Shown here: positions 35,524 to 46,660 of the stretch, one piece after another
How the letters are laid out: each line of letters opens with the position of its first letter
How positions within the stretch are numbered: the first letter of the stretch is position 1
Origin: Coffea arabica
Lineage: Eukaryota > Streptophyta > Magnoliopsida > Gentianales > Rubiaceae
DNA: 64,000 bases
NCBI RefSeq assembly: GCF_036785885.1
Contig: NC_092329.1
Coordinates: forward strand, 1,736,001 to 1,800,000
Direction of reading: 5' to 3'
Translations under genes and position numbers: made by a program
The notes under the pieces: model-generated
What the model was told of the DNA's origin: nothing
Databases searched by the model: none
What the model saw: the letters and a program-made list of their open reading frames with translations, nothing else

Positions 35524-37740
35524 AAGCAAGCATGTTTTGATAGAAAATTATTTAAAATAATTTTTTTAAAAATCATTATTTTTTTAATATGATGTACGTT
35601 AAATAAAAAAATAATTTTGAACTTGTATCCTAGGATGGAGAAAAATAATTTTTAATATCATTATCCCTAATATTATTTACCTCTTGAACCTTAGCAAATT
35701 ATTCTCATTGTTACAGATTTAGTTGATCATATCAGTTGGGCCGCTGCGTAGCACGGCCAGAACCATACTAGTATAATTATAACACCACTCTCTCAAGTCT
35801 CAACTCAACTTTTCCAAGAGACCGACCGACTGTTGACGATCATCTCATCTGCATGTGGATTTGTTCCTTATGTCAGGCAAAACGGTTTTATTTCTTCAAA
35901 CATTTCATTCATTTTCCCACTATTAACCTAAGTAGTACCTAGAAATAAATTCAATCAAGGAATCGCCCTTGCAACTAGTGCCTTCGCAGCAATGTAATAT
36001 TTAATATAGTGATCAATTTTGCAGCAAAATGTACTTGCTAATCAGCACTACTTAATTAGAACCGATCAGTAACTTATTATTAGTATAAGAAAGAATTTTG
36101 GGAAACGATAAAGATTGAAAGAAAAATCCAGCCAGCCTGTCGCGCCCCATTTTTTTTTTTTTTTTTGTCAGCATTAGCCCGACTGTATTTTATTTTTTTT
36201 TTGCTCTCTTTTGGTTTTTAATACTAATAAAAAGCACAATTTGATTGCAATATGTACACTACTATTAGCAGCAGAAAGCACATGAAACATAATACAAATA
36301 CGTAGAAATACAAGTACAAAAAGATCTAAAAATCAATCGACCACATAAATATCATTTGAAAATCAACCAATACAGATCTAAAAATCAATAAACATGAAAA
36401 TAAAGTTGAATCTTCAAAAACTATTTTCTATCAGATGAATCACAGTAGCGTGTATGTAATTCATCCTTTTTTTTTTTTTTTGCCCTTTTGAAGTGATCCA
36501 ATTGTATTTTCTCAGTTAGAATTCTAAGTGCTGTTTTACAAACTAAACAGGGGAAAAATGCTGTGGCACTTTAATTTGTGGCAAGGGTCGCTATCTTGCC
36601 ACTAAGTAGGAAAAGGATGGCGTGTTTATGCTATCATTGAAGGTTTCCCGCTACCGTCGTCTTGCCCAACTTCTCGTGGGTCTTTTACCCTTTCAAAATA
36701 CACAGAAGGGAGTTGTCGTCGCAGGGAAAATATTGGCTAGGCGGCGGATGAAACGACATGATTGATGATGAATGGACTCGGGACACGGACGGTTGCACCT
36801 GCCAATTTTGGTCATTATCAACATCATGTAACTTTCTTTGTACATCGTGTAATTTTTTTTTCACAGGATGTATTTTCACAACAGATAGTGATGAGATTCA
36901 CACTTGACACGAAAATCGAATTACATGGTATAATCTCAGCCGCACAAAATTTTGAGGGTCAATCTTGACCCTCAACCGTGCAGGGTCCCTGCCCCAAATC
37001 CGATGATGAATGGAATACTGACCGGTGTAAATTTTCTGGTACTTTAAAGGTGGGGAAAGGACTTTTTGGTTGGACCGCTGGCTTTAGTGGGAAAAAAAGA
37101 AAGGCTAAGTTACGAGTCAGCATCTCTTGTTGTCTTCTTCTCGACTATCTCACCTTCTTCTGGCTTCTTCTTCTTCTTCTTCTTCCTTCGCTTGTTCCAC
37201 CCCTCCCCTCCTACTTCGTTCTCCTGTGTAACTACACTACTGTTTTCTACTCATCCTTGTCACCTACTTTCATTATATGTTCCTTTCTCCACCAATCTTG
37301 GAAAATCAAGGTTCTCTTTTCACTTGGCCCTCTGTCAAAAAGACTATTGGCTTACTGTTTCTGCAGCTCTGCTTTCATGCTTAGTCATAGACATTTCTCG
37401 ACCAATATCGTTCCGAAAGACCTGCCTTTTACGATTAAGATGCAGCGGACTGAGTGAACTATGGAGTGCTTGACAAATGACAAGATGCTGGGTTGGGGTC
37501 TCTTCATCCTGGTTTAGACGTTGCCATTTTCCCTCTTCCATAAGAACCCTTTTCATATTGCAGTTAATTCGTCAGTAAGCCCCTGGAATAACCCGACAAA
37601 ACACCACCCAACTGTGCTATTCCCCGGCGCACCGAACGATTGTGGGCATTTGTGCCTCTGTGAATGTATGCCAAGTTGACTGCTTCAGGAGCTGTCTGTG
37701 TCACCTTTAGATTATTCTATTCTTTTCCACCTCTCTCTTG

Positions 37741-37747
37741 TATAAGT
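37741..37747 (+). promoter_or_regulatory. Candidate TATA box of the TST gene
   Basis: CTTGTATAAGTAGACACAG lies about 330 bases before the ATG. With the leader intron at 37839-37974 removed, the mature leader would be about 165 bases, which is reasonable. Confidence 0.4.
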
Positions 37748-37838
37748 AGACACAGAAAGATTGGTCCTTGAATTCTCAGAATTTTTTTTCCGCATTCTTT
37801 GCCGTTAATTTCTGCCCTTTCTTGCCCTCACAAAAAGG

Positions 37839-37974
37839 GTAAGCAATATGTTTGCTCGCTTGAGGATTCATAGCTGTGGATCGTTTTCACTTTTATCTTT
37901 GTTCAGTTTATGCTCTTTCTACTACCCGTCCCTAGTCTTTTCCAGCTCGTAATAATATTTTTATCCCGCTGTAG
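37839..37974 (+). other. Probable 5' UTR intron of the TST gene
   Basis: Donor AAAAAGG|GTAAGC and acceptor CCGCTGTAG enclose 136 T-rich bases. The start codon follows 99 bases after the acceptor. Confidence 0.5.
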
Positions 37975-38073
37975 GAGGCATTAATCTCAAACTTTCTGTT
38001 GCGATTAAGCCCTGAAGTTTGGGAGCATTTCAAAACATTGCGCATTAAAGAAAAAAAAAAGAAGAAACATAAA

Positions 38074-41000
38074 ATGAAAGGGGCTGTTTTTGTTGCTCTG
38101 TCTGCCACAGTTGGCAACTTTTTGCAGGGTTGGGACAATGCTACTATCGCAGGTAACTTGTTCTTGTGCTCTAGTTTAAAATTATAAACTTTTAAATTCT
38201 GAAATATTTTCAATCAGTGTCTGTTGGAAGATAAGTTCCAGGTGCCGTTCTTATTTTCCAAAATGAATTTATTAGTGTGTTTCTACTGTCTTTTCTGTCT
38301 TCAAACGTGGTGGATATTATCTAGGTAGCTCTATTGAGGTTTTATATCATGCTGTTCATATGTATGAACCAGTTAAGTTTTTATAGTTTTTATTTTGATT
38401 TTGCTACTTTTTCATGCATATTGGTAGGTGCTGTTGTTTACATGAAAAAAGAGCTTGATTTGGAGGCTACTGTGGAAGGGCTAGTTGTGGCCATGTCACT
38501 CATTGGTGCTACCCTCATCACAACTTGCTCCGGCTCCATATCAGATTGGATTGGACGACGCCCGATGCTCATTCTCTCATCTTCCTTTTACTTTTTCAGT
38601 GGCTTGGTCATGCTATGGTCGCCAAATGTTTATGTCCTACTTCTGGCAAGGCTACTTGATGGATTTGGAATTGGGTTGGCAGTCACTTTAACGCCACTCT
38701 ACATATCTGAGACTGCTCCATCAGAGATAAGGGGATCACTTAATACTTTACCGCAATTCGCTGGTTCTGCTGGAATGTTTTTGGCCTACTGTATGATATT
38801 TGGGATGTCCCTGATGACCTCACCAAACTGGCGGTTAATGCTAGGAGTCCTTTCTATTCCTTCACTAATTTATTTTGCATTAACAGTATTCTATTTACCT
38901 GAATCTCCTCGATGGCTTGTGAGCAAAGGAAGGATGCTTGAGGCCAAACGAGTTTTGCAGAGACTTCGTGGCAAGGAAGATGTTTCAGGTGCATCTTTAT
39001 TTTATTTTATTTTTGTTTTCCCCATTCTACAACATAAGTTTATGCATAGGTATTTATGCTAATCTGATTTCAAAATTCAGCCTTGCTGTAGATGAATGGA
39101 GTTTACCATGTTCCTACATGAACTAGCTTGTGCAACTAAGTCGATGATTTGTTGTTCATTACAAGTTTGACCTTTCTCCCTCTCTTTGTAACCCCCCCCC
39201 CCCTCCCCCAGGGGATGGGGTGTGATGTACTTGATGGGTTGCAGATTGAGCACAGAACTTTTTCTCTTATTCCAATCTCATACATATATTCAGAAAACAA
39301 AAGGAGAAACTTTTGCATGTAATACTTGTATTAATGCTTCTTTTGTTTGCAGGGGAGATGGCTTTGCTTGTTGAAGGTTTGGCAGTTGATGGTGAAACAT
39401 CTTTAGAAGAGTACATGATTGGTCCAGCTGATGAAGTTACTGATGATCAGGTTCCAGCTGCTGGAAAAGAACAGATCAAATTGTATGGATCTGAAGCAGG
39501 CATGTCTTGGGTTGCCAAACCAGTCACCGGTCAGAGTACTCTTGGCCTTGTTTCCCGCCAAGGAAGCATGGTTAACCAAAGCATTCCTTTTATGGATCCT
39601 CTTGTGACCCTTTTTGGCAGTGTCCATGAGAAGGTCCCTGAGATGGGTAGTATGCGTAGCATGCTGTTTCCAAACTTTGGAAGTATGATCAGTACAACAG
39701 AGCCACAGGCCAAAAATGAAGAATGGGATGAGGAGAGCCTTCTGAGGGATGGGGAAGGTTATGCATCAGATGCTGCTAGTGCAGACTCTGATGGTAATTT
39801 GCAGAGTCCATTAATCTCACGCCAAACCACGAGCCTAGAGAAGGACATGGTTGCTCCTCCTTCTCATGGAAGCATCCTGAGTATGAGACGTCATAGTAGC
39901 CTCATGAAAGACAATGCTGGAGAACCTGTTGGTAGCATGGGCATTGGTGGTGGTTGGCAAATAGCGTGGAGATGGTCGGAGAGAGAGGGTGGAGATGGAA
40001 GAAAAGAAGGTGGCTTCAAAAGGATCTTTATGCATGAAGAGGCAGGCCCAGGGTCCTTGCGTGGGTCCGTTGTTTCATTTCCTGGTGGTGATGTTCCTGA
40101 AGATGCTGAGTTTGTCCAGGCTGCGGCTCTGGTAAGCCAACCTGCTCTTTATTCCATGGAGCTTATAAATCAGCATCCAGTTGGACCAGCAATGCTTCAT
40201 CCATCAGAAACCGCTACAAAAGGTCCAGGTTGGGCTGCAGTTCTTGAACCAGGAGTTAAACGTGCGTTACTTGTTGGTATGGGAATTCAAATTTTGCAGC
40301 AGGTAAGCAATATGTTGGCCTAAGTTGTTCTCTTCAACTTTTGTGCTTGTTTTCCAAAATGAGAAATTGACAAAAGCCTATATCCAAGTCCATCTGTTAT
40401 TGTTTTTATCTCATCATTGTAAAATGGATTTGACAGTTCTCAATTTGTGAGCTATATACTAGTTATCGCCTGTCTGAAGTATCATCATGTCGCCTGAGAT
40501 TTTTTTTTCCTGTATTTAGAATTTTCAAAAATTTTGTTCTTTTTTGGTCTCCAAGGAGATTCTGTTGTATTTTTTTTAATCTTGTTTGGTATGGGTTTCT
40601 GCTGGACTTTGAATTCTCTTGGAAGAGGTGTGTTGATTGTTTGTTGCCATAAAAGCAGCAAGAGATCTAGCTTTGTACTTAGCCCTCAGGATTGGCAATC
40701 TGCTTGGCTTGGGTAACAACTGAAAATTGGTATGCGATAATTGGGCTTCTGGAGTCGTGACAAAGTCACTTTAACAAAATTTAGCACCCAATACGTGTCT
40801 TGTATTTTCCTCCGTTCTGTTTTAGCATCAACTCTAATGCTGCAACTATTGAAAATCATGGTAGTTTTGGCATCAACTTCTTTTTTATGCACTCCCTGGA
40901 GTTCCTTCAACAGATAATTGTTTCACTAACATTTAGTGCGTATTGCATATCATGAATGGCAAGCCTCCTTCACCTTTTGGTGCTTCACTGATTTGTATCT

Positions 41001-42500
41001 GATCTGTGAAACTTACTAACCAGGAGTGCATCTTGTCCGATGTCTTGACTTTTTTCAGTCTCGGTCTTATTGTGAGTCATTGTTTGTGCAGTTTGCTGGA
41101 ATAAATGGGGTAATGTACTATACTCCACAAATCCTAGAACAGGCAGGAGTTGAGGTTCTTCTTTCCAATCTTGGAATTGGATCAGACTCTGCTTCTTTCA
41201 TTATAAGTGCGTTAACAAACTTTTTGATGCTTCCATCGATTGGTGTTGCAATGTGGTTCATGGATCTGTCTGGTAGAAGGTAACTTGTTTATCATTTTCC
41301 CCCTCTTATACAAGGTTTATCTTTTTATTGTGCGTATTATTCTCAATTTTGCTTCGCTAGTTTGTTTGTGTTGCATTTAACACTAGAACCGACTTATTCG
41401 TCAGCACATCTAAAAAGCATCTCCTACTTCAAGCATGGAAGTAAGATAGCGTTTCCATCATTTTCCAGAAACCATTTAGAACTGTTTTGAGTTATGCAGG
41501 ACAAAAAATTTGAATATGAACTGCACCATGACTTGTGTTTTTATCCCACACTCTTTGAGCTGCTCTTGTTTATGAGCTGCGGCTGAATCTTTGGCAAAAT
41601 ATGCACCTCTGAAACAAGTGCATTAGGAGAGCTACCATTCTTTGTAGGTAGATTGTGAACCACGGACTTAGATGACTTGGCAGGGCATCTTAATCATCAT
41701 TCTGTGTCATCTAAAAGTAACTGAAATTGCATCTCTCTCAATAACCAACTGAAAATCCTTGAAGAAACCAATCCTTCGCACCGTTAATGCAGTGAAAATG
41801 AAGGGGCCCAATTGAAGATACTTGTGTCGTAACATGTAGTAATTAGTGTTGCAATTGATGATGATGCAGCTGGCATTTAATGCATGTGGCTACTCGCATT
41901 TCTGTTGAAGAATTACTTGTCCTAACTGATATTTATTTCGATGTTGGAGTTATGGTAGTCTAGATGTCAAGTTTGTTATCTGACACAGGACTGTCCAGGT
42001 TGTTGTGTGCAGCTCCTCTTGCTTAGGTTTAACACAAAGTAAATTGTCAAATCACTTGTTTCAGGGCACTGCTGCTCTCGACCATACCGGTTCTTACGGT
42101 GTCACTGGTTATTCTGGTTGTTGCCAATGTGGTGGATCTCGGCACCATAGCACATGCTGTGATGTCTACCCTGTGCGTCGTGCTATACTTCTGCTGTTTT
42201 GTCATGGGATATGGACCGGTTCCCAATATTCTTTGTGCTGAAATATTTCCTACACGCGTCCGTGGACTCTGCATCGCCATTTGTTCCTTGGTTTACTGGA
42301 TATGTGATGTCATTGTCACCTATACGCTACCTGTGTTGCTTAGTTCCATTGGTTTGGCCGGTGTGTTTGGCATCTATGCTGTTGTCTGTGTGATCTCCTG
42401 GGTATTTGTTTTCTTGAGGGTTCCAGAGACCAAGGGCATGCCCCTTGAAGTCATTACTGAGTTCTTTGCTGTTGGTGCGAAAAAGCCTGCTGCCACTTAA
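38074..42500 (+). CDS. Tonoplast sugar transporter (TST/TMT, monosaccharide-sensing)
   Basis: Five exons (38074-38152, 38428-38988, 39353-40302, 41092-41279, 42065-42500) give 737 residues. It belongs to the sugar-porter branch of the major facilitator superfamily. Six membrane helices lie on each side of an unusually long hydrophilic loop, encoded mainly by exon 3 (residues about 214-500). That loop is the mark of vacuolar TMT/TST proteins, which load glucose, fructose or sucrose into the vacuole against protons. Signature motifs are SDWIGRRPM, PESPRWLVSKGRM, QQFAGINGVMYYTP (across the exon 3/4 junction), LSGRRALLLSTIP and PETKGMPLEVI. Length is close to the roughly 730-740 residues I recall for TMT1 and TMT2. 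The start MKGAVFVALSATVGNFLQGW is family-typical. The loop contains Ser-rich stretches (SRQTTSL, SMRRHSSL) that could be kinase sites, as reported for the family. It converges on MCD1. Confidence 0.95.
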
Positions 42501-43694
42501 AAAGTAGCTCTACTTGATTGAGATGAGATTTGATTTTTCTTTTTCTTTTTTCTTATTACTGAGGATTCCATCGCCAATTATCATATGTGTTAATTTTATT
42601 ATCAAGAATAGTAGAAAAATTTTCTCCAGTCCTGTTTGTGTACTGTGTGATATTTTGGTGCTAGCAAGCTGCAGATGGTACATGCTGAAGCACTCATGAT
42701 GGATGGATGTTGCAGCGTGCTTCATGAGAAGGAAAAGAAAAAAAGAATGGAGAGGAGGAATGCGCAAGGCAAGAGTCATTCTTATATTTCGCTTTCCTTT
42801 GTTGTTTGTTCTTTTAAGTTTCTAGTATGATATTTCACATGTCAGTTGGGCTCTACATTTTTTCTTTTAAATTGCTCTACATTTTTTTTTTTTTTTCTTT
42901 TTCTAGCAGGGAGGAACAGTAGTATTTAAGAAGCAGGGAGACGGAAAGAGAATTTGTTCTAAGTTTTGAAGTCTCAATCTTAATCACTAAATTAAGGCCT
43001 CCTTGGCAGGCTTTGTGTGCTAATTTCATCGTTTTAAATCTCAGCTAAGCCGAAGAAAGGATCACAGACATCATTTAGTTGATTAGTTTAAATTGAAAAA
43101 AAAAAAAATTTGTTGGGGCTATCATTCATTGTAACAGTGAGTTTTATCATGTACTTGAAATATGTATTTATTAAATAATATACAAGAAATTATCTAAATA
43201 ATCACAACCCAAGGCCAAGGGGGGTATCCCTTCCATTATTTTCTCCCACAATCTAACAGGAGAGCTACTTGGTGCCCTCAGTATAAAATACTAAGAATAG
43301 TTTCTCCTTGCTCCCAATATTACTCGACAATGCTAAACTTTAGCATGAAACAAAAAAGTGAGGAAAAATATTCAATCTTTTTCAAATATACAATAAAGCA
43401 TCTAATGCAAAGTCAAGGAAATGGCGACAGATTTAGCACACAAAACCAAATACGAAAAGGCATGTCCTAAACTGCAGCTACGTACAGAAATACCAAATAT
43501 GTTACGCAGAACCCATCTACAAGTGTAAACTGGAAATTCATTTACAGTTCGATCTCCTCCACGTCGCTTCTAGTGGCCGGGCTGGCCTAACAACTCTTGA
43601 AACTTGTAAAACCTGAAAGACGCTACTGATTTGATTGTCGGCGAGCTTAAAACTTTCGAAGCCAGACTTAATACTGCCAAAACGTGATCATAAT
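42501..43694. other. Convergent 3' regions of TST and MCD1
   Basis: This contains the TST 3' UTR, T tracts near 42880-42905, an A tract near 43098 and the 3' UTR of the minus-strand MCD1 gene. I see no other gene. Confidence 0.55.
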
Positions 43695-46660
43695 TCAAGG
43701 TTTCTCCTCCTCATCAGAAGCTGGTCCGTCCAAAAATGGATTTTGGGCAGAATCTGGATTTGTGTGCTTAGAGGAACTCCGTTCTACCGGTTCTTCAGGC
43801 TTCAAATGAGATTTAAATGGCCTCTCCAAATCTTGCGCAGCTCTAGGATCGATCACTAGTTTACCGAGTTTTTGCTCCTACACACAAGAACGTGACACCA
43901 AAAGCTTGTTATTAAAGTTGCCGGGTCATGAAATACAGCATAAGTTACATATGCATAGACCCGAAAAACAACACCTGCGGTGAACAGCAAGAACCATCAT
44001 CCTTAGACGCAACTAGCATCCATCCACCGATATACAGATGCAAACATACACAGAAAGTAGAAATGCTCACCATTCTCAATCGTAGGACATATACCTATGT
44101 GGCATAAACAGCAAAGCAATATGCAAGTGCTTGGTTGATAGTTGATACCATTATGGTCTTTGCCCCCCACCGACAGGAAATGACCTAGTTTAGGACCTCA
44201 GGATACCACTGTAGTTCATCAAGAAGTACAAGATAGACTACAACATAGCAAGCTAATAGCATCAACAAAATTGACATTCTAGCTTGAGGGCTGTATTAGG
44301 TAATTACCATAAAGATCAAGGCTCATAAAGCTTTGTATCAGGTATACGGATACAAAAGACCCCTACCAAAGGCCACTTTGCTTGATTGAGTATCTTAAAT
44401 CAGCTAAACTAGCCATGAAGTCAATGTATATGGAATTGTTTTCTCTTTTGTCCAATTATATTGAGGAGAAAGCTTTATTAGGCAGGCTTACGTTTTGCAG
44501 TGCTTCAAGCTTCCTCTGAAGAGCTTCATGCTCTGCCTGTATACGGAATGGTACACCATGCTTTTGATACACATTGTGTTGTGCCAAATCTTCATTAATT
44601 TCACTTGCAGTGGTTGCAAAAGGATGATTTGCAGGAATCCACCTGACTGTATCAGGGTCCACATCCGGGGGTATGGAGTCACCTTCTTTAAGGAAAACCT
44701 TTGGTCTCTTCCATTGATACGCACGTGACCTCCTCTTCTGATGGATAGTTTGTTGGTCCTTTGTAAGGGTCACCGGTGCTAAACGGAATACTTTTCCACA
44801 CATCTCAATTGTTGAGTTGCTTTTACCAATCTTCACCATTGGATTATTGAATGGATCTTCATACTTGAGGGGCGTTGAGCTACACAGAAAAATTGGACAA
44901 AATTCGCATTATAAGCACACAGTTCAGTTTAAGAAACCACCAGGCAATGCTTATGTCTTACGTTTTTGAGTTTTCTTTTGTAGAACTTAACAATCCGCCA
45001 ACAATGTTAGAAGCATTTGAACTTTAAAAACAGGAATTGTTTCCGAAGCGTACATGCCTCTTCTTCTATCAGATAAAAGAAGCACAGACTATGAACTATT
45101 CAAGGACTGAAGTGGGAAGGGTGTTGGGCGTTGCCCCTAAGTCCAATAGTTGAAATATGCTTCTAAAAAGCAGAGAAAGCTGACAGATTCAGATAATCTT
45201 TCAGCATATAAGCCCCCCCACACACAGTTCACAGTATCAGGTTTAGAAACCATACATGCCTCTTCTATCAGATCTCAGCTGACCACGCCGGACAAGATCA
45301 GCTACAGAGCCAGGACGGCTGTATCTTGACTTACTTGCTGTATAGCTCCTTAACACAAAAAGTACAAAGGCTGCTGCAGCGCACAACCCAGTTGCAAAAC
45401 TGGGAGTGAAGTGTTTCTTCTTCTGCAACATAAACAGAAGCCAAAACTCAAAGACTAGCAGAACTTAAACACTGAGGCACATATTGTTTCTCACTTGAAA
45501 ACTCTTCTTGGATAAATGAAGAAATCATTTGATGCAAGGCAGATAGAAAAATACAGGCTATCATAAAAGCAGCAACAACGTAAAACATTTCTGAGTATAA
45601 CAGTTATGATATGCTGAATATATAATTAAAAGAGGGCTAATGTAAAACTTTAGCAATACAGTGAGAGTCCCAGTAGCTGCAAAGACAATAACCCCGTCCC
45701 TATAGTATTGAATGAAACCATCGACTCATCTGAAAAGACTGAAATTAGATTCAGACTGACAATTCACTCCTTTGACAGAAGCAACGAGCAACCCAGAAAA
45801 AAAAAAAAAAATCTACCATAGATTCTCAATTTTTACAGTCCCATTAAAAGCTTGCAATTTGATCATGCATCTATCATCAACCTTTTAAAAAAAAAATAAA
45901 TTTTGGCACAACTCTGAAGCAGTGCAAGACAAATTTTTTGGGTTAGCTAGTAGTTGAAGAATTGAAGTTAGTATAAGAAACACAGTCCTATTAAAATGTT
46001 AGCAACAGACAAAGCAGGATGAATTTGCAGCATTGGAGCTTTAAAAAAGAAAAAAAAGACATTTCACGAAAAGCAGACATGACATGAGATAAGAAATCCT
46101 AGCAAACAGATATAGCAACTAGTAATGAAAGCAATTACCGGGAGGATAAAAGTGGGGAGAGAAGCGACGGCATGGCGTAAGTTAAGAGTAGGATTGGGAG
46201 AGTTGAGTGCGGATTGAATTGGTGGTTTGTGAGGAATGAGGGTGAAGAGCTGATGTTGAAGGCGGTTGTTGTGTTGATCGCCCTTTACCGGAGGAGGAGG
46301 ATCGCTTAAGGCTCTCACCGCAAACTTCCGCTTCAAAGTTTTAGTTGAAGAATCATTCCATCTTGCACAACAACCAGTAGCGGTAATACTACTGCTGCTA
46401 CTACTAATCATGCCCAATTCGGTTCTGAATTCCAAAAGACTACGGAAATCCCGCCGCTTTTTTTTTTTTTTTTTTTGGAAGAACAACAAATAAATAATAA
46501 TGAAACGCATCGAAATCAGCAAATCGAATAACAGAAAGTGAAAGCAAAAATACTAATATACAAGTTCAAAATTAACATTATGATTATATGATGATGGTAG
46601 TTTTACCTGGAATGAGGGTAGGGTATGAAGTCGGAGTTGTATCGTGGACATTGAAGCCAT
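43695..46660 (-). CDS. MCD1: Plastid division-site protein MCD1-like
   Basis: Secure exons on the minus strand are 46411(or earlier)-46139, 45422-45256, 44879-44492 and 43877-43695. From the Met at 46411 they close to 336 residues. A first exon at 46660-46607 (MASMSTIQLRLHTLPSFQ) probably supplies the transit peptide, but its junction to exon 2 is unclear because the expected acceptor area is a run of about 20 A's. Landmarks: one hydrophobic helix, FATGLCAAAAFVLFVL, after a basic KKKH; then PLKYEDPFNNP, KSNSTIEMCGKVFRLAPVTL, RRSRAYQWKRP, FLKEGDSIPPDVDPDTVRW and NHPFATTASEINEDLAQ; and an acidic tail. These match my memory of MULTIPLE CHLOROPLAST DIVISION SITE 1, an inner-envelope protein that interacts with MinD to position the FtsZ ring. 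The adjacent TST gene is also its neighbour in Arabidopsis (At1g20830/At1g20840, from memory), which supports the call. Confidence 0.85.

Larger units (their letters stand above)
34071..38073. other. Gene-poor intergenic DNA, second half, and TST leader
   Basis: This holds a small decayed retroelement scrap near 34.5 kb, an inverted-repeat element (35116-35523), several T tracts (36150, 36190, 36465), a perfect hairpin at 36952-36975, and from about 37.7 kb the promoter and leader of the sugar transporter with a probable leader intron. Open frames near 37.0-37.47 kb lack any domain. Confidence 0.5.

Noticed and set aside
36978-37473. Two overlapping long frames (159 and 135 codons) before the TST gene
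   Set aside because: Cys/Leu/Phe-rich translation of CT-rich promoter DNA. The overlapping frames compete and neither has a family.
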